Source of the DNA: Fusicatenibacter sp. | GTDB lineage: Bacteria; Bacillota; Clostridia; Lachnospirales; Lachnospiraceae | Direction of reading: 5' to 3' | DNA length: 42,671 nt | Assembly (NCBI GenBank): GCA_017887445.1 | Contig: JAGHIA010000120.1 | Span: 1-42,671 of the forward strand | In this document: positions 33,238 through 40,888 of the stretch, in pieces | How the letters are laid out: each line of letters opens with the position of its first letter | How positions within the stretch are numbered: position 1 is the stretch's first letter | Notes under the pieces: model-generated | Seen by the model: the letters and a program-made list of their open reading frames with translations, nothing else | Database searches by the model: none | Told to the model about the DNA's origin: nothing | Translations under genes and position numbers: made by a program

Positions 33238-33966
33238 ATGAGTCGACGAAATATTAGTTTTGTGATATGTACCATCCTTTCGAGTATATGCCTGACATCC
33301 TGTTCCTACAAGGCGTTTGAGGATTCGCTGAGAAATCCTCAGCAGGAAACGGAAAGTACAGACGAAAGCTACGTCAATACTGCGTCCATTGCCAGCCAGG
33401 GGGAAGGTTCAAAGGAAGACGGCCAGACAGATAAAGAAGGAAACGTATTTATGCCGGGGGAAACCATAAAAAGTCCTGTCGGCACGGGAGAGATGGAATA
33501 CACGCTTCAGAAAACGGAGATAGTTCAGAACATTTATGACCTGGATTTAGCGCCGGAAGATTTTTCGTTTTCCGGGAAATCGCCCATTGACGATTCTGGC
33601 AATATTTCAGAGAGTGACGGTGAAAAAAATTATCTGCTTGTCGCGTACATTACTGTAAAAAACTGCGGTATTGATATCAGCGGGGAGAAAGAACCGTATC
33701 CATTGCAGATCGAAATGTGTTCGGGCTCTCAAAGCAATGTTCTGACGCCGGACGGACCGTTTTTAAATTTTGCGGTATATTTCAGCGCGCATCCACAGGA
33801 TGATACAAAACGATATTATTTCTTCCGGTTGGAGCAGGAGGAGGAGATGGAAGTTGTGCTGGGGTGGATCGTATCGGAACGTATGCTGGAAGAACCTTAT
33901 TACTATGTGATAAATTCACAGGGAGATGCGGAGGGGTATCAGTATTTCCAGCTGAATGAGAAGTAA
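33238..33966 (+). CDS. Hypothetical lipoprotein linked to an ABC-2 exporter (DUF5027-like?)
   Basis: The 242-residue product has a signal with lipobox LTSC (C19) and a low-complexity tether rich in Glu, Ser and Asp. The C-terminal domain (about 80-242) has alternating strands (EYTLQKTEI, YLLVAYITVKNCG), suggesting an immunoglobulin-like sandwich as in DUF4352/DUF5027-type lipoproteins; that name is tentative. ATG 33238 was chosen because it begins a good signal peptide. AGGAG lies 11 bases upstream, slightly far. It opens a run of five genes including an ABC exporter, so a surface sensor or accessory role is plausible. Confidence 0.65.
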   Translation: MSRRNISFVICTILSSICLTSCSYKAFEDSLRNPQQETESTDESYVNTASIASQGEGSKEDGQTDKEGNVFMPGETIKSPVGTGEMEYTLQKTEIVQNIYDLDLAPEDFSFSGKSPIDDSGNISESDGEKNYLLVAYITVKNCGIDISGEKEPYPLQIEMCSGSQSNVLTPDGPFLNFAVYFSAHPQDDTKRYYFFRLEQEEEMEVVLGWIVSERMLEEPYYYVINSQGDAEGYQYFQLNEK

Positions 33967-34055
33967 CGATTCAGAAGGCTGAATGGCTGCAGCAGTTCAA
34001 TCTTGCCGAATGGTTACGAATGGTTACAATGGAGAACGGGAGGGAGTGTCGGGTC

Positions 34056-34907
34056 ATGAAATCTTTTATAAGATTATGGAAGATGGAGTGCAGAAAAGCG
34101 TTTGGAAATCGTTATTTTGTGATTGCTTTGTGTGCGGGAACAATTTTCTGTATAATGAGTGCTTTGTATAATATAGAATCATATGCCCAAGGCCAGTATG
34201 AACTGAAGGCATTGGGTGGAAATCCTATGACACAGGCCTATGGACTGTTTAATCATTGGATTGGCGGTGAGCGTACCTCTTTGGGGTATCTTCTGTTTTT
34301 CACATTGTTTCCGCTATTGGCGATTTTTCCTTACGGTTGGTCCCAGTGTCAGGAGAAAAAAGCGGCATATACCAAAATGGTGATCATCAGAAGTGGAAAG
34401 CAAAAGTATTATCTGGCCAAGTATCTGGCAACGTTTTTGTCCGGGATGGTGACCGTGGCGTTTCCGCTGGCTGCGAATCTGATTCTTACGGCGTGCTTTG
34501 TCCCGGCAGTAAAGCCTTCCATGATATATTTCATCTATTACGGCGTATCTCATGCTACCATGTGGTCGGAATTGTTTTATGATCATCCGCTGATCTATGT
34601 GTTTTTGTATCTGCTGATCGACTGCCTTTTTGCCGGTTTGTTCGCGGTCTGCGGCATGGCCTGCTCCATGCTTCTGAAAAATCGTATTGCGGTCGTGATT
34701 CTTCCATATCTATGTGTTCTGTGTCTGCATTATGGCCGGACTCTTTTGCATTACAGGGTATATACAGAAATCTCTCCTATCAATTTTCTGCATGCTACCT
34801 GTATAGAAAATCCTGTCAGCGGTGTGGTTGTGCTGCTGGAAGGAGTGCTTCTGACGCTGTTTTCATTGAGCGTCTTAAAGGTCGGTGGGAAAAATGAAAC
34901 TTTTTAA
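34056..34907 (+). CDS. ABC-2-type membrane protein, first of two
   Basis: The 283-residue protein has about six hydrophobic segments and a short cytoplasmic N-terminus (MKSFIRLWKMECRKAF) typical of ABC-2 permeases. It contains no recognised catalytic motif. The next membrane-protein gene overlaps its end by 14 bases, and an ATPase gene follows, so the three probably form one exporter. Upstream ATG codons at 34020 and 34029 lack ribosome sites, whereas GGGAGGG lies before 34056, with long spacing; the start is uncertain by a few codons. Lantibiotic-immunity and multidrug exporters share this layout, but the substrate is unknown. Confidence 0.72.
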   Translation: MKSFIRLWKMECRKAFGNRYFVIALCAGTIFCIMSALYNIESYAQGQYELKALGGNPMTQAYGLFNHWIGGERTSLGYLLFFTLFPLLAIFPYGWSQCQEKKAAYTKMVIIRSGKQKYYLAKYLATFLSGMVTVAFPLAANLILTACFVPAVKPSMIYFIYYGVSHATMWSELFYDHPLIYVFLYLLIDCLFAGLFAVCGMACSMLLKNRIAVVILPYLCVLCLHYGRTLLHYRVYTEISPINFLHATCIENPVSGVVVLLEGVLLTLFSLSVLKVGGKNETF

Positions 34908-35742
34908 ATTGATCCGGTACGATATCAAAAACGGATTCTGGCAGAGCAAATGGAGATTGTTCAGCATTGGGTTGATTGTGCTGATTTCCTGTATTGATTT
35001 TTATATTCGGAAAAGCAACAGTTTTATCTTTGAGGAGATCGTACCGAAGGGAACGTTTGGAGACTATATATGCTACCTGCTGGGAGGAATTCCCGAATAT
35101 CATCCAGGCACAGACGAGGAATTTGTAGTCCCGGTGAAATGGTTTTTGTTTCATATGCTTCTGCTTTACGGTACGCTGCACTATTCTGTCCGTGACCTGT
35201 ACTCTCTGGGGATTGTCATGCTGCCCAGGTGCGGGCAGAGACGCTCCTGGTGGCTGGCAAAATGTCTTTGGAATGTTTTCTATATTCTGGCCGCGTATGC
35301 GCTTGCTTTTGGGATTGTTTTCGTGTTTTGTGTTATTACAGGAGAACAATGCACGCTGACGGTTACCGGGGAATTTATCAGTTCTATCATGGGAGTAAAT
35401 ACTCCTTACACGGAATTTCCAGTTTCGTTTTCTGTGATGCTTCTGACGATTCCCTGCCTTTTTTCCATTGGAAACAGTTTGCTTTTGCTGGTTCTTACGC
35501 TGTTTATAAAGCCGATACTCAGTTATGGAGTAATGCTGATCTTTTTTCTGTGCGGCGCTTATTTTCATACGCCGTTTTTGTGGGAAAGTATGACCATGGG
35601 ATTTCGCAGCGAATGGGTAACACCGGGAGGATATACCATGGCCACGGCGCTGACTGCTGCGGGAATGGTACTGACGGTTGCGCTGGTGATCGGATTTCTG
35701 AAATTTCAGAAATATGACATTTTAAATTTGGAGTCAGAGTGA
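34894..35742 (+). CDS. ABC-2-type membrane protein, second of two
   Basis: The 282-residue protein has about six hydrophobic segments, beginning with MKLFKLIRYDIKNGFW and a membrane helix at about 20-38. It overlaps the preceding membrane-protein gene by 14 bases and is followed after 12 bases by the ATPase gene. It likely forms a heterodimeric exporter channel with its neighbour. A GTG nine bases upstream is a weaker start than ATG 34894, which has GGTGGGA before it. Confidence 0.72.
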   Translation: MKLFKLIRYDIKNGFWQSKWRLFSIGLIVLISCIDFYIRKSNSFIFEEIVPKGTFGDYICYLLGGIPEYHPGTDEEFVVPVKWFLFHMLLLYGTLHYSVRDLYSLGIVMLPRCGQRRSWWLAKCLWNVFYILAAYALAFGIVFVFCVITGEQCTLTVTGEFISSIMGVNTPYTEFPVSFSVMLLTIPCLFSIGNSLLLLVLTLFIKPILSYGVMLIFFLCGAYFHTPFLWESMTMGFRSEWVTPGGYTMATALTAAGMVLTVALVIGFLKFQKYDILNLESE

Positions 35743-35754
35743 CAGGAGGCAGAA

Positions 35755-36402
35755 ATGCTTATACAGGTGGAGAATGTTTCGAAAGTAATAAAAGGGAACG
35801 TAGTGATCGACCATGTTTCAGCGGAATTTCAGTCCGGAAAAGTGTTTGGTCTGCGGGGAATTAATGGGTCTGGGAAAACAATGCTCATGCGGCTCATTTC
35901 CGGACTGATCTATCCCACGGAAGGGAGGATTACAGTTGACGGGAAAATCCTCGGAAAGGAGTTGGCATTTCCTGAAAACACAGGGATTCTTATTGAAAAT
36001 CCGGCGTTCCTGGATAACTATTCAGGATTTGCGAATTTAAAGCTGCTTGCATCCATTCAGGATAAGATTGATGACGAACAGATCTACGCAACTCTGGATC
36101 GGGTAGGGTTAGAACCAAAGAACAGGAAAAAATTTAAAAAGTATTCGCTGGGAATGAAACAGAAGCTTGGCATTGCAGGTGCTGTGATGGAAAAACCCAA
36201 GCTTCTGATTCTGGACGAGCCAGCAAACGCATTGGATGAAGAAGGTATTGAAAGACTGAAAAGAATCGTACAGGAGGAAAAAGAAAGAGGCGCGCTGATC
36301 GTTCTCTCCTGTCACGATTCCGCCCTGCTGAACGAGATGGCGGATGTGATTTATCTGATCGAGAATGGCAGGTTGAGAACGCAGGAGGAAGATGCCGGAT
36401 GA
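35755..36402 (+). CDS. ABC exporter ATP-binding protein
   Basis: The 215-residue ATPase has Walker A GINGSGKT (35-42), signature SLGMKQKLG (131-139), Walker B LLILDEP (150-156) and switch H187. It is shorter than many exporter ATPases, lacking a C-terminal extension. It should power the two membrane proteins encoded just upstream. GGAGG precedes the start, and its stop overlaps the next start in ATGA, indicating coupled translation. Confidence 0.93.
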   Translation: MLIQVENVSKVIKGNVVIDHVSAEFQSGKVFGLRGINGSGKTMLMRLISGLIYPTEGRITVDGKILGKELAFPENTGILIENPAFLDNYSGFANLKLLASIQDKIDDEQIYATLDRVGLEPKNRKKFKKYSLGMKQKLGIAGAVMEKPKLLILDEPANALDEEGIERLKRIVQEEKERGALIVLSCHDSALLNEMADVIYLIENGRLRTQEEDAG

Positions 36403-37031
36403 AGAAAATTTTATTGGGACTTTTGATACTCCTGACCGGGGGATTGCTGGCTGTGCGGATAGAACGTGTGAACAGGCAGATCGTTTATCCGGAAATAAAG
36501 GAATACGGCATGGGGGAAGAAGTGGAGATCGGTGATGATATCTTTATGGAAGATTATGAGAACATGGATGGATATTCCGTCACCGTGGAAGAGGCTGAGC
36601 TACTGACATATCATGAATTCCTCGAAAAATTTCAGTATGATGAGGAGACACAGGGACAGCTTTATCAGACCAATGAGATGCTTTATCCTGAGATGGTATG
36701 CAATGTGAAAATAACAGTAAAAAACAGCAATTCCAAGGATGAGCCGGATAAGGGAATCGACTTTTTAAATTATGCGCTGTATGGGAAAGATTTTCAGCTT
36801 CAACTTAGCGAGCTATTGTATTACGTCGCAAATCCGGATATGGAAGACGGTCTGCTGAGTTTCCGGCTGATGCCTGGGACAGAAAAAGAATTCTATCTTC
36901 CTTTTTCTTTCAGACCGTCAGCGGATGTAGAACCAATTCAGACGGAGGAGGTTAGAAACAGCAGGCTATATCTTCCGGTGTGTCTGTATCCTGAACAGAG
37001 ACAGATTGTGCTGGAAGGGATAGATAGCTAA
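36399..37031 (+). CDS. Membrane-anchored extracytoplasmic protein (DUF5028-like?)
   Basis: The 210-residue protein has one N-terminal hydrophobic segment (about 3-20) without a lipobox. The rest is an acidic extracytoplasmic domain with alternating strands (NVKITVKNSN, FLNYALYGKDFQLQL, FYLPFSFRP). The pattern is reminiscent of DUF5028 proteins found beside such exporters; I am not certain of the name. It overlaps the ATPase gene by four bases (ATGA). Pieces similar to this gene lie on both sides of the next gene, including an exact 39-bp match at 37908-37946, pointing to an old duplication. Confidence 0.7.
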   Translation: MKKILLGLLILLTGGLLAVRIERVNRQIVYPEIKEYGMGEEVEIGDDIFMEDYENMDGYSVTVEEAELLTYHEFLEKFQYDEETQGQLYQTNEMLYPEMVCNVKITVKNSNSKDEPDKGIDFLNYALYGKDFQLQLSELLYYVANPDMEDGLLSFRLMPGTEKEFYLPFSFRPSADVEPIQTEEVRNSRLYLPVCLYPEQRQIVLEGIDS

Positions 37032-37055
37032 AAGAATAGGCTGGAGGGAAATCAC

Positions 37056-37163
37056 ATAAAGCAAAAAATTTTTCTTGGTATCTCGTTTGTTTTCAGAATC
37101 GTATGTATAGCGCTTGGCTGCTATTGGAACAGAGGGGATCAAGTATGGGTAAAAGAATTTTAG
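37056..37163 (+). pseudogene. Possible 5' remnant of a second copy of the preceding gene
   Basis: GGAGGGA is followed by ATAAAGCAAAAAATTTTTCT where an ATG start would be expected. The frame reads a hydrophobic leader (KQKIFLGISFVFRIVCIALG) resembling the start of the protein at 36399, and stops after 35 codons. The start codon appears lost. The next gene starts inside this stretch. Confidence 0.4.
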
Positions 37164-37879
37164 CGATGTGCTTATCTATTTTGAGTTTATTATCTTTAGG
37201 TGCGTGCAGTTTTTCTCGATCAGACCCCTATTTACAGCCTTCAGGGATAAACTGGGGAATGAAACCAGAGGCTTTTATGGAGCAAATGGGTATTCAAGAA
37301 GATAATATAGCACAATGTAATGAGGCCACAAGAACGAAAGCGTATGTTTTCACGGATGTTGAGATTTTTGGTGAGCAAGCAGCAAAATTGATATGTAACT
37401 TTTATGATACCACCTATACAGAAGATTACCCAGACACCGAGAATGATCATTGGGATTACGGTCTTGTGGAAATGCGTGTGTATTATTCTGACAATGCAGA
37501 TAAGGGGAAGGTACTGCGTGAGATGAAAAAAAGCTTTGGAGAAACGCTTCCAGAAATATATTACTATACCTATGGAGCTATCTCTGAGGATTATTCAAGT
37601 TTGGTTGAAAAGATGATCGAGGAATCGGACACCGTGAAACTATGGGGCGGCTCCAAATTGTCAGAAGCTATTCCTGAACAGATGTCCCTGGAATATCGTG
37701 ATCTATGGAAATTATATAACCCGGGACTAAATGATGAAAATTGGGTACAGTTTCAGGAAAACGAACGATTAGTAACCGCATATTGGTTAGACTCAGACAA
37801 TGATGAGGAATACAATGTTCAAATAGACGCTTATAATTTGGCGGTTTATAATGAGATAAAAGGATATCTGGAAGATTAG
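37145..37879 (+). CDS. Hypothetical lipoprotein
   Basis: The 244-residue product has a lipoprotein signal with lipobox LGAC (C21) and then an acidic globular domain that begins INWGMKPEAFMEQMG and is rich in aromatic residues. I do not recognise a family. AGAGGGG upstream of ATG 37145 supports the start; an ATG 42 bases earlier has none. Fragments similar to the gene at 36399 flank it at 37056-37163 and 37908-37946, suggesting it was inserted into, or recombined with, a duplicate of that gene. A terminator follows. Confidence 0.68.
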   Translation: MGKRILAMCLSILSLLSLGACSFSRSDPYLQPSGINWGMKPEAFMEQMGIQEDNIAQCNEATRTKAYVFTDVEIFGEQAAKLICNFYDTTYTEDYPDTENDHWDYGLVEMRVYYSDNADKGKVLREMKKSFGETLPEIYYYTYGAISEDYSSLVEKMIEESDTVKLWGGSKLSEAIPEQMSLEYRDLWKLYNPGLNDENWVQFQENERLVTAYWLDSDNDEEYNVQIDAYNLAVYNEIKGYLED

Positions 37880-37907
37880 TTTAAATTTATAATGTCTTGT
37901 TTGCTTT

Positions 37908-37946
37908 CTTTTTAAATTATGCGCTGTATGGGAAAGATTTTCAGCT
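37908..37946 (+). pseudogene. 39-bp exact remnant of the gene at 36399
   Basis: Bases 37908-37946 are identical to 36761-36799, an internal coding part of the gene at 36399, and the similarity fades over the next ten bases. It is out of coding context here, 28 bases after a lipoprotein stop codon. Confidence 0.85.
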
Positions 37947-37958
37947 GCAGCTTTTGCG

Positions 37959-38009
37959 AAAACCGCTGTTCTATGATCGCGTAAATGCGATTGTGGAACA
38001 GCGGTTTTT
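37959..38009 (+). terminator. Rho-independent terminator closing the exporter island
   Basis: AAAACCGCTGTTC pairs with GAACAGCGGTTTTT across a 24-base loop. Confidence 0.85.
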
Positions 38010-38070
38010 GATGGAGGCTTCAATCGGTTATCTGGTGTCAAAAAAGTAGAGTTTATGCTCACTGTCAGGC

Positions 38071-38098
38071 CTGCAGGAATGAATTTTCAAACACGCTC
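38071..38098 (+). repeat. Family B fragment, right end only
   Basis: CTGCAGGAATGAATTTTCAA followed by ACACGCTC matches the right end of the elements at 40611-40768 and 4476-4572. The left arm is absent. Confidence 0.7.
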
Positions 38099-38134
38099 TT
38101 AAAGCTTCAGAGTGCTGTTCAGGTAGGATAGATG

Positions 38135-38168
38135 ATAGCTATATCAGCGGCATAGCTATATCAGCGGC
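38135..38168 (+). repeat. Two perfect tandem copies of a 17-bp unit
   Basis: ATAGCTATATCAGCGGC is repeated exactly at 38135-38151 and 38152-38168, in the 380-base gap before the second GH3 gene. Confidence 0.9.
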
Positions 38169-38230
38169 GCGAAATGTATGAAACGTAGTTTTGCGCAGCG
38201 GCCAGCGTGTAATGGTTTGGCTGTACTGAG

Positions 38231-38307
38231 CTATTTCAATAAGTTTGATTTGTACATGAAATAGGTCAGAATAAGACATTTTTTTGTTTTATAAGGCGTG
38301 TTATAAT
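38231..38307 (+). promoter_or_regulatory. Inverted repeat and promoter before the second GH3 gene
   Basis: CTATTTCA (38231-38238) and TGAAATAG (38257-38264) are exact inverted repeats 18 bases apart. A -10 TATAAT lies at 38302-38307, about 85 bases before the start, with only a T-run as -35. The inverted repeat could be a regulator site. Confidence 0.45.
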
Positions 38308-38393
38308 TTATTTAGCTGACAAAGTATGGATGGCTATTGTTCGCGGCAGCTGGATTGTTACTTATTACCATCAAAAAACGGGAGGAAGATTTT

Positions 38394-40601
38394 ATGGATC
38401 ACAAAAAATTGGAAGCGCTGCTTCATGACATGAGTTTAAAAGAAAAAATAGGCCAGGTATTCCAGATTTCCGGCCAGCTTCTGGTGGAGGACGCCGCCGC
38501 CATGGGCCCGATGCAGGAGATGGGCGTGACAAAGGAGGATCTGGCGCTTGCCGGGACCGTACTTGGCGTCACCGGCGCGGAGAGGATCCAAAACATCCAG
38601 AAGGAGTATATGGAGCAGCATCCCCACCACATCCCGCTGATCTTCATGCTGGATGTCATCAACGGCTATCGGACGGTCTATCCGATCCCGCTGGCCCAGG
38701 GTGCGTCGTTTCAGCCGGAGCTTTCCAAAGAGTGTGCCCGGATGGCAGCCCGGGAGGCGGCCGCCGCGGGACTCCATGTGACATTTTCGCCCATGACAGA
38801 CCTGGTGCGGGACGCCCGCTGGGGGCGTGTTATGGAGTCCACCGGTGAGGATGTGTATCTGAACGGATTGTTTGCCAAAGCCATGACCCAAGGCTATCAG
38901 GGGGACGGCCTGGCCGGCGCGGAGACCCTTGGCGCCTGTGTGAAGCACTTTGCAGGCTACGGCGCGCCGGACGCAGGACGGGATTACAACACGGTGCAGC
39001 TGACGGAGCGCACCTTCCGGGAATATTATCTGCCGGCCTATCAGGCGGCGGTGGACGCGAAGGTGGCGCTGGTGATGACCTCCTTCAACACTGTCAACGA
39101 CATTCCCGCCACGGTCAACAAGACGCTGATGCGGGACATTCTGCGGAAGGAGATGGGATTTGACGGCGTGCTGATCAGTGATTTTGGCGCCATTGGCGAG
39201 ACCATCGCCCATGGTCTGTCTTCCGACCGGGCAGACGCGGCCCGGCGGGCGCTGGAGGCCGGTGTGGATATCGATATGATGTCCGGCGCCTATCCGGAAA
39301 AGCTGGAGCAGCTGATCCGTGAAGGACAGGTAAAGGAGGAGCTGCTGGATGAGGCGGTGATGCGGATTCTGGAGCTGAAAAACAAGCTTGGCCTGTTTGA
39401 AAATCCTTATAAGGGAGCGGATGCGGAGAAGGAGGAACAGGTGATCCTCTGCCCGGAGAACCGCGCGCTGGCGCGAAAGGCGGCGGAACAGTCCTTTGTG
39501 CTGCTGAAAAATGACGGTGACTTCCTGCCGCTGAAAAAGGAAGAAAAAATTGCGTTTATCGGCCCGTATGTAAACCGCAAACAGCTTCTTGGCGGCTGGT
39601 CCTTCCTGGGCGACGCGGCGGACACAGTGACGGTGGAGGAAGCTGCCAGAGAGATGGCTTCGGATTGGTCCATTACCTTTGCCCAAGGCTGCCAGGTGCT
39701 GGACCCGGAAACCAGACTGGTAGGCTTTGGAAACGATCAGGAGACGTGCGGGTCGCCAGATGACCAGCAGGCGCTGTGGGAGGAAGCATGCGATGCGGCC
39801 AGAGAGGCCGACAAGGTGGTTCTGTTCCTGGGCGAGCATTTCCTTCAGACCGGAGAGGCCGCCAGCCGCGGCGTTCTGGAGCTGCCGCAGGTACAGCAAA
39901 GACTGCTGGAAGAAATTTCATCCATCAACCCGCAGGTGGCCGTTGTGCTGTTTAACGGACGGCCCCTGGATCTTCGGCTGGTCAATGAACACAGCCAGGC
40001 GATCCTGGAGGCGTGGATGCCAGGCACAGAGGGCGGTCCGGCGCTGGTCCGGGTTCTGACGGGCGGGAGCGAGCCTGTGGGAAGACTGCCTATGAGTTTC
40101 CCGTACTGTGTCGGACAGGTTCCGGTACATTACGACGAGTTTCCCACCGGCAGGCCGTATCATGAGCCGGACCAGAACCGTTTCCTGTCCAAATATCTGG
40201 ACATCCCCAATCGTCCGCTGTATCCGTTTGGCTATGGACTTGGCTATACCGCCTTTGCGGTTTCCAAGGTACGGCTGGACAAACAGGAGATGACCGCGGA
40301 TGAGACGATTACTGCCAGTGTGACGGTACAAAACGTGGGTCATCGGACAGGCACCGATGTGATCCAGCTGTATCTCCACGACGTGTCCGCCAGTGTGGTG
40401 CGCCCGGTGAAGCAGCTGAAGGGATATCAAAGAGTAACGCTGGAGCCGGGACAGGAGACGCAGGTCTCCTTTGAAATCAGCGAAGAAATGCTCCGGTTCT
40501 ACACCGCCGACGGAACCTGGGCCAGCGAGCCGGGCGTCTTTGAGGTGATGATCGGCGAGAGCAGCGCAGTGGAGCAGAAAGCGGAATTTCTGCTCAGATA
40601 A
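38394..40601 (+). CDS. GH3 beta-glucosidase / beta-xylosidase, BglX-like
   Basis: The 735-residue protein has a GH3 barrel (about 10-340), a second alpha/beta domain (about 380-600) and a fibronectin-III-like C-terminus (about 645-715). The nucleophile is D263 in GVLISDFGA. Conserved RDARWGRVMESTGEDVY and KHFAGYGA stretches match BglX-type enzymes. Unlike periplasmic BglX of Gram-negatives it has no signal peptide, so it acts in the cytoplasm. It differs clearly from the GH3 at 26285 and probably has another specificity. GGAGGAAG precedes ATG 38394. Its base composition returns to the richer G+C of the first locus after the A+T-rich island. Confidence 0.92.
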   Translation: MDHKKLEALLHDMSLKEKIGQVFQISGQLLVEDAAAMGPMQEMGVTKEDLALAGTVLGVTGAERIQNIQKEYMEQHPHHIPLIFMLDVINGYRTVYPIPLAQGASFQPELSKECARMAAREAAAAGLHVTFSPMTDLVRDARWGRVMESTGEDVYLNGLFAKAMTQGYQGDGLAGAETLGACVKHFAGYGAPDAGRDYNTVQLTERTFREYYLPAYQAAVDAKVALVMTSFNTVNDIPATVNKTLMRDILRKEMGFDGVLISDFGAIGETIAHGLSSDRADAARRALEAGVDIDMMSGAYPEKLEQLIREGQVKEELLDEAVMRILELKNKLGLFENPYKGADAEKEEQVILCPENRALARKAAEQSFVLLKNDGDFLPLKKEEKIAFIGPYVNRKQLLGGWSFLGDAADTVTVEEAAREMASDWSITFAQGCQVLDPETRLVGFGNDQETCGSPDDQQALWEEACDAAREADKVVLFLGEHFLQTGEAASRGVLELPQVQQRLLEEISSINPQVAVVLFNGRPLDLRLVNEHSQAILEAWMPGTEGGPALVRVLTGGSEPVGRLPMSFPYCVGQVPVHYDEFPTGRPYHEPDQNRFLSKYLDIPNRPLYPFGYGLGYTAFAVSKVRLDKQEMTADETITASVTVQNVGHRTGTDVIQLYLHDVSASVVRPVKQLKGYQRVTLEPGQETQVSFEISEEMLRFYTADGTWASEPGVFEVMIGESSAVEQKAEFLLR

Positions 40602-40610
40602 CCCGGCCCA

Positions 40611-40768
40611 GAGCGTGTTTGAACATTGCTTTCTGCAAGATGTGCGTCACAGTTTGTGGGGAATTTGTTCCAGAATCAGGAGGCGTAGCGGGCTACGCTG
40701 ACTGATTTTGGGGCAAATTCCCCACAAAGTGGCGTGCAGATTGCGGGAATGAATGTTCAAACACGCTC
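40611..40768. repeat. Family B element, 158-bp nested palindrome
   Basis: GAGCGTGTTTGAACATT at 40611 is matched by AATGTTCAAACACGCTC ending at 40768. Further pairs nest inside: TTTGTGGGGAATTTG with CAAATTCCCCACAAA, and a central AGCGTAGC-GG-GCTACGCT. Nearly the whole element can fold into one long hairpin. It lies ten bases after the GH3 stop codon and carries no gene. Confidence 0.85.
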
Positions 40769-40888
40769 GAATGCGAGCGACTTTCCATGGCCGGATGCCG
40801 TAACTATGAGCTGCGGCGGATCAACAGGATGCCAGCTTTTGCCCCGGCATCTGAATATAAATTTAAGCAGAAAGGATTAGAAGCAATC

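Noticed and set aside
38436-39899. Long minus-strand open frame opposite the second GH3 gene
   Set aside because: Shadow of a well-supported GH3 gene, with no domain of its own.
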